Notes: generated from the sequence alone by a model not told the origin. Shown: positions 17,333 through 26,705, numbered from the stretch's first letter. The stretch: 64,000 bases of DNA from Amycolatopsis australiensis (GCF_900119165.1 NZ_FPJG01000006.1:496001-560000), one strand, 5' to 3'. Numbers and translations are program-made.

Positions 17333-17884
17333 CTACCGCGCGGCCTGCTGGGTGATGGCCTGCGCGGTCACCGTGCCGTCCTCGGCCGCCTGGCCCTGGA
17401 CGACGACCGTCGCCCCCGGCTTCAGGTCCGACAGCTTGCCCGGCTGGGTGACGCCGACCGTGGTCGAGTCCGAAGTGGACACCTTGACGTCGTCGCCCTG
17501 CGCGGTCTTGACGTAGACCGTGGTGCCGTCGACGTGGTCGACCGTGCCCGTGGTGCCCCGGCCGCCGCGGAACCCGCCGCCCGGCTGGCCGCCGGCGCCC
17601 TGGGTGCCGCCCTGGGCGGTCCCGGCCGGCCGGGTGGGCGACGCGGGCGACGAAGAGCCGAACGCCGCGTGCGTCCAGGCGCCCGCGCCGAACGCGACCG
17701 CGAGGACGACGAGCCCGGCCAGCACCAGCGTCGTGCGGGAAAACGGCTTCGCGGCGCGGCGCATCTCGGCGTGCAGGTCGCCCTCGACCGCCGGGCTGGC
17801 GACGATCTGCTCGGCCGTCGGCTCGACGGCAGGCAGCACGGCCGTCGGCTCGTCTCCGGGCGGGGTCGTCGTGGAGGTGGACAT
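17333..17884 (-). CDS. Membrane-anchored DUF5666-like protein
   Basis: The 183-residue protein has a cytoplasmic N-terminus and a transmembrane helix near residues 52-72. A Gly-rich linker follows, then a small beta-barrel-like C-terminal domain ([23 protein letters not shown]...[25 protein letters not shown]). The repeat pattern fits DUF5666/OB-like domains. It is last in the HlyD-ATPase-permease run, 11 bases after the permease stop, so it may be an accessory of that exporter. Function is unknown. Confidence 0.75.
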   Translation of the reverse strand: MSTSTTTPPGDEPTAVLPAVEPTAEQIVASPAVEGDLHAEMRRAAKPFSRTTLVLAGLVVLAVAFGAGAWTHAAFGSSSPASPTRPAGTAQGGTQGAGGQPGGGFRGGRGTTGTVDHVDGTTVYVKTAQGDDVKVSTSDSTTVGVTQPGKLSDLKPGATVVVQGQAAEDGTVTAQAITQQAAR

Positions 17885-17895
17885 GCGGGGACTCC

Positions 17896-19098
17896 TTATT
17901 CGTGCCGCAGGGCGTCGATGGGCCGCAGCTTGGCGGCCCGGTTCGCCGGGAAGCTGCCGAAGAACAGCCCGATCAGGGCGGATACCGCGAAGGCGAGCAG
18001 GATCGACGACGGCACCACGACGGGCTTGATGCCGGAGATGGTGAACCGGCTGCCGACCAGGCCGATCGCGACGCCGAGCAGCCCGCCGAACAGGCTCAGC
18101 ATGGTCGCTTCGGCGAGGAACTGGCCGAGGATGGCCGACCGCGGCGCGCCGATGGCCTTGCGGATGCCGATCTCGCGGATCCGCTCGGTCACGGTGACGA
18201 GCATGATGTTGGTGACGCCGATGCCGCCGACGAGCAGGGAGATCGCCGCGACCGCCGCCAGCAGCACGGTGAACGTCTGGGTCGCCGACGTCCGGGTCGC
18301 GAGCAGCTGCTCGGAGTTCTGGATCTGGTAGTCGGCGGTGCCGCCGAGCCGGATGCCGTGGCGGGCGTTGAGGATGGCCGTGATCTCGGACTGGGCCAGG
18401 GACACGGAGTCCGCGCTGGTGGCCTGGACGGCGATCTGGCTGAGGCTGCCGTAGCCGGCCAGCGAGTTCTGCACGGCCGAGATCGGCGCGATCGCGACGT
18501 CGTCGGCGTTCTGCAGGCCGGTGCTGCCCTTGGCCTGCAGCACGCCGATCACCGTGAACTGGATGCTGTTGAGCAGCACGTTCTTGCCGACCGGCTCGGC
18601 CGTGCCGAAGAGCGACTGCGCGGTCGTCGGCCCGAGCACGACGACCTTCCGCGCCGTCGAGACGTCTTCGCTCGTGAAGAGCTGCCCGTCGGCGATCTCG
18701 CGGTTGGTGGTGGTGAAGTACGCCGGTTCGGTGCCCGCGACGCTGGAGATGTCGTAGGACGTCTGCCCGTAGGTGGCCGTCGCCGTCGTGTTCACCACCG
18801 GTGACGCGGCCTTGACGTCCGGCGCGCCGACGGGGTCGACGAGCGCGTGCGCGTCCTGCACGGTCAGCGGCCGCGCCGACGCGCTCTGGCCGCCGCCGCG
18901 CGCCGGGGAGACGTTGACGACGTTGGTGCCGAGGCCCTGGATGCTGGCCGCGATGGCCGCGGACGCGCCGTTGCCCACCGCGACCAGCAGGATCACCGCG
19001 GCGACGCCGATGGTGATGCCGAGCGTGGTGAGCGTCGAGCGCAGCTTGTTCGCGGTGAGCCCGCGCACGGCGAAGCGCAGGATTTCGAGGAAGCTCAC
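17896..19098 (-). CDS. MacB/FtsX-type ABC transporter permease
   Basis: The 400-residue permease has an N-terminal transmembrane helix (residues 18-40), a large extracytoplasmic MacB-like domain (about 45-265), and three C-terminal helices (about 280-390) with FtsX motifs such as ITERIREIGIRKAIGAPRSAILGQFL. GTG 19098 overlaps the ATPase stop (GTGA). With the neighbouring adaptor and ATPase it forms a mechanotransmission-type exporter. In actinomycetes such sets expel peptides or antibiotics, or signal envelope stress. The cargo is unknown. Confidence 0.92.
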   Translation of the reverse strand: MSFLEILRFAVRGLTANKLRSTLTTLGITIGVAAVILLVAVGNGASAAIAASIQGLGTNVVNVSPARGGGQSASARPLTVQDAHALVDPVGAPDVKAASPVVNTTATATYGQTSYDISSVAGTEPAYFTTTNREIADGQLFTSEDVSTARKVVVLGPTTAQSLFGTAEPVGKNVLLNSIQFTVIGVLQAKGSTGLQNADDVAIAPISAVQNSLAGYGSLSQIAVQATSADSVSLAQSEITAILNARHGIRLGGTADYQIQNSEQLLATRTSATQTFTVLLAAVAAISLLVGGIGVTNIMLVTVTERIREIGIRKAIGAPRSAILGQFLAEATMLSLFGGLLGVAIGLVGSRFTISGIKPVVVPSSILLAFAVSALIGLFFGSFPANRAAKLRPIDALRHE

Positions 19099-19799
19099 GA
19101 GACCGCCCCCACCGCGCGCGTGACCTCGTCGGAGACGATGCGGCCGTCGTCGACCCGGACGATCCGGTGCGCGTGCCCGGCGACCTCGTCTTCGTGCGTG
19201 ATCACGACGATGGTGCGGCCGAGCCGGTTGAGCCGGTCGAACACGCCGAGGACGTCTTCGGTGCTGCGGCGGTCGAGGTTGCCGGTGGGCTCGTCGGCCA
19301 GCAGCATCGCCGGTCCGGTGACCAGCGCCCGCGCCACCGCGACGCGCTGGATCTGCCCGCCGGACAGCTCGCTCGGCAGGTGCCTGGCCCGGTCCGACAA
19401 CCCGACCATCTCCAGTGCCGCGAGCGCCCGGCGGCGCCGCTGTGCCCGGCGGACTCCACTGTAGACCAGCGGTAATTCCACATTGGACAGTGCGGACGTC
19501 CGCGGCACCAGGTTGAACGACTGGAAGACGAACCCGATCTTCCGGTTGCGCAGCAGGGCCAGCTGCCGTTCGTTGAGCCTGCCGATGCCGAAGCCGTCCA
19601 GCAGGTATTGGCCGGACGTCGGCACGTCGAGGCAGCCCAGCATGTTCAGCAGGGTCGACTTCCCGGAACCGGAGGCGCCCATGATGGCGACGTACTCGCC
19701 GGGCCACACGGTGAGGTCGACGCCGCGCAGCGCGTGCACGGCCGTCTCGCCGGCGCCGTAGGTCTTGCGCAGCCCGGAGACCGCGATCACCGGGTTCAC
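19095..19799 (-). CDS. MacB-type ABC transporter ATP-binding protein
   Basis: The 234-residue ATPase has Walker A GASGSGKSTLLN near residues 41-52 and signature LSGGQIQRVAVARAL near 143-157. Walker B MLLADEPTGNLD and switch His VITHE follow. The signature has Ile where QQQ is usual. Codon 109 (complement 19473-19475) is TTA, the rare leucine codon that in Streptomyces depends on the bldA tRNA. It is the only in-frame TTA I noticed in the window. GTG 19799 overlaps the adaptor stop. Confidence 0.93.
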   Translation of the reverse strand: MNPVIAVSGLRKTYGAGETAVHALRGVDLTVWPGEYVAIMGASGSGKSTLLNMLGCLDVPTSGQYLLDGFGIGRLNERQLALLRNRKIGFVFQSFNLVPRTSALSNVELPLVYSGVRRAQRRRRALAALEMVGLSDRARHLPSELSGGQIQRVAVARALVTGPAMLLADEPTGNLDRRSTEDVLGVFDRLNRLGRTIVVITHEDEVAGHAHRIVRVDDGRIVSDEVTRAVGAVS

Positions 19800-21088
19800 C
19801 CGCGGCCGCCGAAGCCGCCGCCGGCGCCCGTGCCGCGCTGGCCGCCGCCCGGGAAGCCACCGGTCCCGCCGCCGGGGAACCCGCCGGTGCCACCGGTGCC
19901 GGTCCGGCCGGTGCCGGTGCCGGTCGTGGCCGTCCCGGTGAGCACGACGTTCTCGCCTTCGGTCAGGCCGGAGGTGATCTGCACGGTGGACTCGCCGCGG
20001 AGGCCGACCTGGACCTGGCGGGTCACGTTCCGGCCGTTCTCCTGCACGGTGACGAGGTTCGTGCTGCCGACGGTCTGCACCGCCGGGGCCGGCACGCTCA
20101 GCGCGTTCTCGGCGGAGGCGACGGTGATCACGACGCTCGCCGACTGGCCCGGCCGCAGCCCGTCCGGCGGGTCGGTCAGGGTCAGCTGGGCGCCGTAGGA
20201 GACGACGCTGCCGCTCGTCGTCGGCGTGAGGTTGATGCTGGCGACGGTCGCCTGGATCGGCTTGTCCGGCAGCGCGTTGAGCGTCACGGTGGCCTTCTGG
20301 CCGGTCTTGACCTTGCTGACGTCGATCTCGGCGACCGAGGTGTTGACGACCAGGCCGGTCATGTTCGTGATGGTGATGAACCCGCTGCTGCTCGAACTCG
20401 AACTCGACGAGGACGCGGCGCTGTTCGAGGAACCCTGCCCGCCTTGGCCGCTGCCGCCGGACGACGACTGGGCGCTGCCGCCGTTCGACGAGCCGCCGGA
20501 GGACTGCTGCCCGACCGCGCCGTTGATCGCGGTGACCGTGCCGGCGCCGGGCGCGTACAGCGTCGTGTTGTCGAGCGCGGTTTGGGCGGTCTGGACGTCC
20601 AGCTCGGCCTGGTCCAGCTTCGCCTGCGCCGACGTGACGTTGTTGGCGGCCGACTGCGCGCTGTTCTGGCTGTTCTGGTTGTTCTGGCCGGTCGCGGGAG
20701 TGTTTTCGGCGTTCTCGGCGGCGTCGAGGTTGTCCTGCGCGACCGCCAGGTTCGCCTTCGCGACCTGAAGCTGCTTCGCGGCCTGCGTGCTGTCGATGGT
20801 GGCGAGCTTCTGCCCGGCGCTGACGACGTCGCCGACCTTCACGTCGATCGAGGTGACCTTCCCGGCCGTCGCGAAGTTCGCCGCGCCGGTGTAGCTGCTG
20901 GCGATGGTGCCGGCGGCGGAAACGGTCTCGGTGACGGTCGCGCGGCGCACCGGGGTGCTGCGCGTCTGCGCCTGCGCCGTGTTCGTCGCCGGGGTGAATG
21001 CCTGGTATATCCCGAATCCCGCCCCGGCCAGCAGCACGACCAGGGCACCGTTGATCAGCCATGCCTTCGAGGCACGCACGCGCGTCAT
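19796..21088 (-). CDS. HlyD/MacA-type periplasmic adaptor protein
   Basis: The 430-residue adaptor has an N-terminal membrane anchor (residues 10-30). The first lipoyl half follows (TETVSAAGTIAS...VKVGDVVSAGQKLATIDS), then a coiled hairpin rich in Ala/Gln/Asn (about 100-160) and the second lipoyl half (TTLYAPGAGTVTAINGAVG). It is interrupted by a 40-residue Gly/Ser-rich insertion with an unbroken run of Ser. The C-terminus is a Gly/Thr-rich tail. AAGG lies about 8 bases before ATG 21088. It heads the operon adaptor-ATPase-permease-DUF5666. Confidence 0.92.
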   Translation of the reverse strand: MTRVRASKAWLINGALVVLLAGAGFGIYQAFTPATNTAQAQTRSTPVRRATVTETVSAAGTIASSYTGAANFATAGKVTSIDVKVGDVVSAGQKLATIDSTQAAKQLQVAKANLAVAQDNLDAAENAENTPATGQNNQNSQNSAQSAANNVTSAQAKLDQAELDVQTAQTALDNTTLYAPGAGTVTAINGAVGQQSSGGSSNGGSAQSSSGGSGQGGQGSSNSAASSSSSSSSSSGFITITNMTGLVVNTSVAEIDVSKVKTGQKATVTLNALPDKPIQATVASINLTPTTSGSVVSYGAQLTLTDPPDGLRPGQSASVVITVASAENALSVPAPAVQTVGSTNLVTVQENGRNVTRQVQVGLRGESTVQITSGLTEGENVVLTGTATTGTGTGRTGTGGTGGFPGGGTGGFPGGGQRGTGAGGGFGGRG

Positions 21089-21150
21089 GCGGACACCTTG
21101 GTGCCGCTGCTTAGCAATTGACTGTTCGTTCCCTGTGCGGGAGCTGTGTA

Positions 21151-21489
21151 TCAGGCCTTCGGCTTGCGGTGCCGCGCACGGACGGCGAGCGCGAGCTGAC
21201 GGACCGCGTCGACCAGCAGGATCGCGGCCACGGTGCCGAGCCCGATGGCGGCGGCGAGCAGCCCGCCGAAGTACCGGTGCGACTCCAGCGTCGCGCCGTC
21301 GTCGGTGTGGGTGACGACGGTGGCGACGGCGCTGTGCCAGCAGAGGGTGGCGGCCCATCCGGCGGCGACGGCCAGCACGACCTCCACGGCGGCGACGAGC
21401 GTCCGCCACGGCTTGTGCAGCCGCGCGGGCGGGCCGGGTTCTTCCGGCGGCCAGAGCTCGGCCCCGGTGGGCTGCGGAAGGTCGATCAC
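21151..21489 (-). CDS. Small two-helix membrane protein, unknown
   Basis: The 112-residue protein has transmembrane helices near residues 28-50 and 72-98 and a basic C-terminus RARHRKPKA. It starts with GTG 21489, and the next gene upstream ends 13 bases away. I recognise no family. It is the last of three small membrane proteins that follow hemB, probably in one transcript. Confidence 0.75.
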   Translation of the reverse strand: MIDLPQPTGAELWPPEEPGPPARLHKPWRTLVAAVEVVLAVAAGWAATLCWHSAVATVVTHTDDGATLESHRYFGGLLAAAIGLGTVAAILLVDAVRQLALAVRARHRKPKA

Positions 21490-21502
21490 AACGGGGATTT
21501 TC

Positions 21503-21949
21503 TCATGCCTGCCCGGGCGCCGCCCGGACGAGCCGGTCGAGCGCGTCCCGCAGGGCTTCGACGTCCTTCGCCCAGGCGAGGACGACCGTGCCGTCCGCCA
21601 GCTTCACCGGCAGCGAGTCGTACTTGCGCGGCACCGCCCAGCCACCGCCGAGCACGCGCGCGCCGACCGGGGCGCCGACGTCCGTGACCGAAGCCAGCTG
21701 CTCGGCCGGCACCTTCTCCCGGCCCTGCCGCAGCTGCTTCGTCGTGACTTCCAGCGAGAGGAACCGGCGGCGCGCGTACACCCACGGCACGGTGATCGCG
21801 CAGAGCCCGGCCCCGACCAGCAGCCAGCCCACGACGTGCACCGGCCCGCCGGTCACCAGCTCGGCCAGCGCGCCGAGCAGCGCGAACACCGGACCCCACA
21901 CGATGGCGGCCCAGCTCACGCCGGACTCGGCGTAGAGCCGGTCGCTCAC
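21503..21949 (-). CDS. DUF3093-like membrane protein
   Basis: The 148-residue protein has two transmembrane helices (about residues 12-32 and 37-56). A soluble C-terminal domain follows, with RRRFLSLEVTTKQLRQGREKVPAEQLASV and KYDSLPVKLADGTVVLAWAKDVEALRDAL. The layout matches DUF3093 proteins of actinobacteria. Function is unknown. GTG 21949 overlaps the upstream stop (GTGA). Confidence 0.8.
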   Translation of the reverse strand: MSDRLYAESGVSWAAIVWGPVFALLGALAELVTGGPVHVVGWLLVGAGLCAITVPWVYARRRFLSLEVTTKQLRQGREKVPAEQLASVTDVGAPVGARVLGGGWAVPRKYDSLPVKLADGTVVLAWAKDVEALRDALDRLVRAAPGQA

Positions 21950-22482
21950 GGCTTCTTGCCGGCCTTCGGGAAGTAGCCCGCCACCGCCGGCAGGTACATC
22001 AGGACCAGCGCGATCACGAACAGCAAGGTCGCGATGATCGAGGGCACGCTGTAGAAGATGCCCAGCTGGAACAGCACGCAGGCGACCGCGAACCCGGTCA
22101 GCACCGTGCGGGCCGAGCGGGTGCCTTCGCGGGCCTTGTACGCGAACAGCGCGATGAGCAGCGAGAACACCACGGCCCCGCCGAGCAGCAGCCAGAAGGC
22201 CGTGGTGGCGCCGTTGGCTATCGCCGCCGCGTCGACCTGCTGCCCCCGTTCCCGGCTCTGCCGAACCAGGGCGTCGATCAGCTGCTGCTTGATGGCCAGG
22301 GTGAACACCTGACCGCCGATGAGCACCAGGCCGCCCGCCAGCCACAGCCAGAACGACGCCTGCACCGCGCCGGGCGGGTTGGCCTTCGGCGCCGGCTGCC
22401 CCGGCAGCACCGGGTCGGGCGAACGGCCCAGTTTCCGCCGTTCGTCGTCGGTGAGCCCGCTGAGGTCCTCGGTGTCGGCCAC
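21946..22482 (-). CDS. Four-helix membrane protein downstream of hemB
   Basis: The 178-residue protein has a soluble Pro-rich N-terminus (residues 1-40) and about four transmembrane helices. A membrane protein of similar size follows hemB in mycobacteria (Rv0513), so the position is conserved. Function is unknown. It starts with GTG 22482, only 9 bases after the hemB stop, so it is likely co-transcribed with hemB. Confidence 0.82.
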   Translation of the reverse strand: MADTEDLSGLTDDERRKLGRSPDPVLPGQPAPKANPPGAVQASFWLWLAGGLVLIGGQVFTLAIKQQLIDALVRQSRERGQQVDAAAIANGATTAFWLLLGGAVVFSLLIALFAYKAREGTRSARTVLTGFAVACVLFQLGIFYSVPSIIATLLFVIALVLMYLPAVAGYFPKAGKKP

Positions 22483-22491
22483 GTGCGGACT

Positions 22492-23463
22492 CTAGTCGAG
22501 CCAGGCGGCGGCTTCGGTGGCCCAGTAGGTGAGGATCATGTCGGCGCCCGCCCGGCGGATCGAGGTGAGCACCTCGAGGATCGTCCGCTCGCGGTCCAGC
22601 CACCCGTTCGCCGCGGCGGCCTCGACCATCGCGTACTCCCCCGAGATGTTGTACGCCGCGACCGGCACCGGGGAGATGTCCGCGGCCGCCTTGATGACGT
22701 CCAAATAGGACAGCGCGGGCTTGACCATGACCATGTCCGCGCCCTCGGCGAGGTCGAGCTCGATCTCGCGCAGCGCCTCGCGGGCGTTGCCCGGGTCCTG
22801 CTGGTAGGTCTTGCGGTCGCCCTTGAGCTGCGAGTCGACGGCCTCGCGGAAGGGGCCGTAGAACGCGCTGGCGTACTTGGCGGCGTACGCGAGGATCGCC
22901 GTCTCCTTGTACCCGACCTCGTCGAGCGCCCGGCGGATGACGCCGATCTGGCCGTCCATCATCCCGCTCGGCCCGAGCACGTGCGCCCCGGCCTCGGCCT
23001 GCGCGACGGCCATCTGGGCGTAAACGCGGAGGGTGGCGTCGTTGTCGACCGCGCCGTCGGCGTCCAGGACGCCGCAGTGGCCGTGGTCGGTGAACTCGTC
23101 GAGGCAGGTGTCGGCCATCAGCACGGTGGCGTCACCGAGCTCGTGCCGCAGGTCGCGCAGGGCGACGTTGAGGATGCCGTGTTCGTCGACAGCTCCGGAG
23201 CCTTCGGCGTCGCGCGTCTGCGGGACGCCGAAGAGCATGAGCCCGCCGACCCCGGCGTTGACCGCGTCGACGGCGGCCTTCCGCAGGGTGTCCCGGGTGT
23301 GCTGGACGACGCCCGGCATGCTCGAGATCGGCCGGGGCTGGTCGATGCCCTCGGCGACGAACATCGGGAGGATCAGCTGGCGTGGCCGCAGCGTCGTTTC
23401 GCCCACCAGCCTGCGCATGGCCGGGGTGGTGCGAAGCCTGCGGGGACGATGCTCGGGGAACAC
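22492..23463 (-). CDS. hemB: Delta-aminolevulinic acid dehydratase (porphobilinogen synthase)
   Basis: HemB condenses two 5-aminolevulinates into porphobilinogen. The 323-residue enzyme has the active-site Lys segment [14 protein letters not shown] near residue 245 and YNISGEYAM near 270. The metal loop reads [14 protein letters not shown] near 118-131. It keeps two of the three Cys of the zinc-type site, with Asp in place of the middle one. That gives a mixed metal site, known in some actinobacteria from memory. It is separated from hemD by an opposing broken gene pair instead of following it directly. Confidence 0.97.
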   Translation of the reverse strand: MFPEHRPRRLRTTPAMRRLVGETTLRPRQLILPMFVAEGIDQPRPISSMPGVVQHTRDTLRKAAVDAVNAGVGGLMLFGVPQTRDAEGSGAVDEHGILNVALRDLRHELGDATVLMADTCLDEFTDHGHCGVLDADGAVDNDATLRVYAQMAVAQAEAGAHVLGPSGMMDGQIGVIRRALDEVGYKETAILAYAAKYASAFYGPFREAVDSQLKGDRKTYQQDPGNAREALREIELDLAEGADMVMVKPALSYLDVIKAAADISPVPVAAYNISGEYAMVEAAAANGWLDRERTILEVLTSIRRAGADMILTYWATEAAAWLD

Positions 23464-23545
23464 CCCTCCAAGTTACTCCCGTCCTGATCGTCCGGGTTCC
23501 GCAAGGGTGCTTGACCCCGGTCCGCGCGGACGATTCGGTACGGAG

Positions 23546-24321
23546 GTGACCGAGTACGTCGAACGCCTGCCCGTGCCGCGGCTGGCACCCTTCGTGCGGA
23601 CGGTCTGGCTCCAGCGCACCGGCGACGCGCCGTACGTCCAGCGGCACCTGCCCACCGGCGGCGTCGAGTTCCACTTCCCGCTCGGCGGACGGCCCCGGCT
23701 GCTCGGTCCGCTGACCGCCGCCCGGCTCGAGGTCATCCCCGCGCGCACGGCACTCGTCGGCGTGCGGTTCCGGCCGGGTGCCCGCCCCCGCTGCCGGTGC
23801 CCCTCGACGAACTGGTCGACCAGCACGTCGACCTGGCCGGCGACCGGCTGGCCGAAGCCGTCGCCACGGCGGGATCCGCGGAACGCGCGCTCGAGGCCGT
23901 CCAGGACCGGTTGCCGCCGCCCGCGGTGGACCCGCTGGTCGCCGAGGCCGTCCGGCTGCTGATGCCGTGGCGCCCCGTCGGCATCGACACCCTGGCCGGC
24001 CACCTGGCGCTCTCGCCCAGCCAGCTGCGCCGCCGCTGCCTGCGCGCGGTGGGCGTCGCGCCGAACGTCCTCCAGCGGACGCTGCGGTTCCAGGGATTCC
24101 TCGCGCTGGCCCAGGCGGGTGCCGTCGGCCCGGCCGGGTACGCCGACCAGGCGCACCTCGGCCGCGAGTGCCTGCGCCTGACCGGCCTCACCCCGCGTGC
24201 GTTGCTCGGCGGCAGCGTCGAGGAGTGTGCCTGCGGCCACGACCACTCGGCGTCGTACCTGCCGTTCCTGCGCGATTCGTTCAAGAACCCGGCGCGCGGC
24301 GTCCCTGGCCTGGCGCGATGA
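23546..24321 (+). pseudogene. AraC-family regulator with a frameshift
   Basis: The first frame, from GTG 23546, encodes VTEYVERLPVPRLAPFVRTVW and continues to GVRFRPGA, an AraC-type N-terminal domain. Near 23778-23790 the frame moves. The rest, from [20 protein letters not shown] to LARCGH-like C-terminal HTH ([32 protein letters not shown]), is read one frame over and ends at 24321. Adding one base near the C-run at 23780-23787 would restore a single protein of about 258 residues. It could be a true pseudogene or a homopolymer sequencing error. Its stop overlaps the next ATG. Confidence 0.75.
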
Positions 24322-25120
24322 TCCTCGTCACCGGCGGGCTCGGCATGATCGGCGCCCACACCGCCCGCGCTCTCCTCGACCTCGGCCACGAGGTGGTCGT
24401 CACCGCCCACCGGCGGGTCGAGGTGCCGTCGTTCCTCGACGGCCGGACATCGTGCACCTGGCGGGCAGCATCCCGGGCGCCGATCCGGTCGCGTTCTTCC
24501 GCCAGGACACTTCGGGGTTGCTGAACGCGCTGGAGGCGGCCCGCACGTGGAGCGTCCGCCGATTCGCCGTCGCGAGCAGCCTCGGGGTGTACGTCGGCCG
24601 TCCCGAGAACCCGTGGACCGAAGACCTCTCACTCCCGAGCGTCGGCCTGCCACACCTGATCATCGCGTTCAAGAAGGCGGTCGAGCCGCTGACGACGCAC
24701 GGCCTCGCCGGGAGCGGCGTCGAGCCGGTGGTGCTGCGGATCGGGACGATCCGGGGCCCGCTGGTCGATCCGGAGTCGCCGTTCTGCCCGATCCCGCGGT
24801 TGGTCAACGCGGCCTCGCCGCCCCCGGACGTGCACGCGGGCGGCGGCGACGTCTGCTACGCCGCCGGACGCGGGAGGGCGATCGCCCTGCTCACGACCGC
24901 ACCGAAGCTGAACCACGAGGTCTACAACGTCTCGAGCGGCCGCCCGTTCATGTACGGCGAGTTCGCGTCGGCGCTGGGCGTAACCCTTCAGCCGGGCGGC
25001 TCGAACGGCCCGTACCTCGACATCACCCGGCTCACTGAGGACACGGGGCTCGAGCCCCAGTTCGACGTCGCCGCCTCGGTGGCCGACTACCTGAAGTGGC
25101 GCGAGGACAACGACCGCTGA
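24318..25120 (+). pseudogene. NAD-dependent epimerase/dehydratase with internal deletion and frameshift
   Basis: ATG 24318 opens [28 protein letters not shown], an extended-SDR Rossmann start, and runs to FLDG near 24443. The family's next segment appears in another frame as [18 protein letters not shown] and continues to 25120, including the tyrosine region and C-terminal substrate domain. The nucleotide-binding motif and VHLAG are only about 33 residues apart instead of the usual 55-65, so roughly 20-25 codons are missing as well as the frame. That cannot be a single sequencing slip. It is translationally linked to the AraC-type gene (ATGA). Confidence 0.75.
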
Positions 25121-25127
25121 AACGAGC

Positions 25128-25159
25128 GAAGGCCGCCCCGGCGAACCGGGGCGGCCTTC
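25128..25159. terminator. Bidirectional terminator between epimerase relic and hemD
   Basis: A perfect 14-base-pair stem, GAAGGCCGCCCCGG with CCGGGGCGGCCTTC, has a CGAA tetraloop. It sits between two convergent genes, 7 bases past one stop and 14 bases from the other. Confidence 0.9.
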
Positions 25160-25172
25160 GTCGTGAAGAACC

Positions 25173-26705
25173 TCAGGAGCGGCGAGCCCGCTTCGCCTTC
25201 CGCGGCGGCGGCAGCGCGCCCTCCGCGCGAAGCCGCGCAGCGTGCTCCGCCAGCGCGTCCACCAGGTGCGGGACGTCCGCCTTCTCCGGCTGGACGTCCA
25301 CCCGGAGCCCGAACTCCACCGCCGTCTCCGCGGTCTTCGGGCCGATGCACGCCACCAGCGTGCGCGTGTGCGGCTTGCCCGCGATGCCGACCAGGTTCCG
25401 CACGGTCGACGACGACGTGAAGCACACCGCGTCGAAGCCGCCGGTCTTGATCATCTCGCGGGTCTCCGCGGGCGGCGGGGCCGCGCGGACCGTCCGGTAC
25501 GCCGTCACGTCGTCGATCTCCCAGCCGCGCTCGCGCAGGCCGGCCGACAGCGTCTCCGTGGCGATGTCCGCCCGCGGCAGCAGCACGCGGTCGACCGGGT
25601 CCAGCACGTCGTCGTACGGCGGGAACTCCGCCAGCAGCCCTTCCGACGACTGCTCGCCGGACGGGACCAGCTCAGGGATGATGCCGAACGACCGCACCTT
25701 CGCCGCGGTCGATTCACCCACACAGGCGATCTTCACGCCGGAGAACGCGCGCGCGTCCAGGCCGAACTCCTCGAACTTCTCCCACACCGCGCGGACCGCG
25801 TTGGTGGAGGTGAAGACGATCCACTGGTAGCGGCCGTCGACCAGGCCCTTGACCGAGCGCTCCATCTGCGCCGGGCTGCGGGGCGGCTCGACCGAGATCG
25901 TCGGCACCTCGTGCGACGTCGCGCCGTGGCCGCGCAGGCGCTCGGCCATCTCGCCGGCCTGCTCCTTGGTGCGCGGCACCAGGACCTTCCAGCCGTACAG
26001 CGCGCGCGACTCCCACCACGACAGCTTCGAGCGCTGCCCGGCGGCCTGGCCGATCGTGACGATCAGCGGCCCGACGAGCTCGCCCGCGTCGTTGGCGAGC
26101 TTCTCCAGGGTGGTGTCCAGCGTGCGCTGGGTGTTGATCGTGCCGTTCGCGGTGACCGCGACCGGGGTGGACGCCGGGAGGCCGTTGCCGGTCAGCGCCG
26201 ACGCCGCCTCGGCCAGGTGGGCCGACGTCGCGTGCAGCACCAGCGGGCCGGGCGCGGCGGCCAGCGCCGCCCAGTCGACGTCGCCGCGGACGTCGACCTC
26301 GGTGTGCGTGCCGCCCAGCGCGACGCCCGCGTACGCCGGGACGGCCGCACCCGGCGAAACACCCGGGATGACGTCGAACACGGCGCTCGTGCGCGCGACC
26401 GCCTGGACCTCGGCCACCACGGCCGGGGTGGTCAGCGGGTCGCCCGCCACCAGCCGCAGCACCAGACGGCCGGCCTTGGCCTCGGTCGTCAGGTCCTTGG
26501 CGACCTCGGCGGCCTCGCCGACGGCGGGCCGGACCTCGGCGCCCTCGGCGGCCATGGCCAGCACGGCCTGCGGCACGTCGGGGTCGGTCACCACGACCTC
26601 GGCCTTGGCGAGCAGTTCCTGGGCACGGACCGTGAGCAGGCCGGCGTCGCCGGGCCCGGAGCCCACGAACGCTACGCGCCCGGTGGTTTTTCGCGCGGGG
26701 GTCAT
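25173..26705 (-). CDS. hemD: Fused uroporphyrinogen-III methyltransferase-like and uroporphyrinogen-III synthase
   Basis: The 510-residue protein has two domains. Residues 8-235 resemble SAM-dependent uroporphyrinogen-III C-methyltransferase (GSGPGDAGLLTVRAQELL at the N-terminus). Residues 250-500 are uroporphyrinogen-III synthase (VLVPRTKEQAGEMAERLRGHGA..., WIVFTSTNAVRAVWE, ...VDAVCFTSSSTVRNLVGIAG). HemD closes the tetrapyrrole ring with inversion of ring D, and the fused domain can lead to sirohaem. The N-terminal domain has diverged (DPDVPQAVLAMAAEGAEV) and its activity is uncertain. The order rex-hemA-hemC-hemD is the same as in Streptomyces. Confidence 0.93.
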   Translation of the reverse strand: MTPARKTTGRVAFVGSGPGDAGLLTVRAQELLAKAEVVVTDPDVPQAVLAMAAEGAEVRPAVGEAAEVAKDLTTEAKAGRLVLRLVAGDPLTTPAVVAEVQAVARTSAVFDVIPGVSPGAAVPAYAGVALGGTHTEVDVRGDVDWAALAAAPGPLVLHATSAHLAEAASALTGNGLPASTPVAVTANGTINTQRTLDTTLEKLANDAGELVGPLIVTIGQAAGQRSKLSWWESRALYGWKVLVPRTKEQAGEMAERLRGHGATSHEVPTISVEPPRSPAQMERSVKGLVDGRYQWIVFTSTNAVRAVWEKFEEFGLDARAFSGVKIACVGESTAAKVRSFGIIPELVPSGEQSSEGLLAEFPPYDDVLDPVDRVLLPRADIATETLSAGLRERGWEIDDVTAYRTVRAAPPPAETREMIKTGGFDAVCFTSSSTVRNLVGIAGKPHTRTLVACIGPKTAETAVEFGLRVDVQPEKADVPHLVDALAEHAARLRAEGALPPPRKAKRARRS

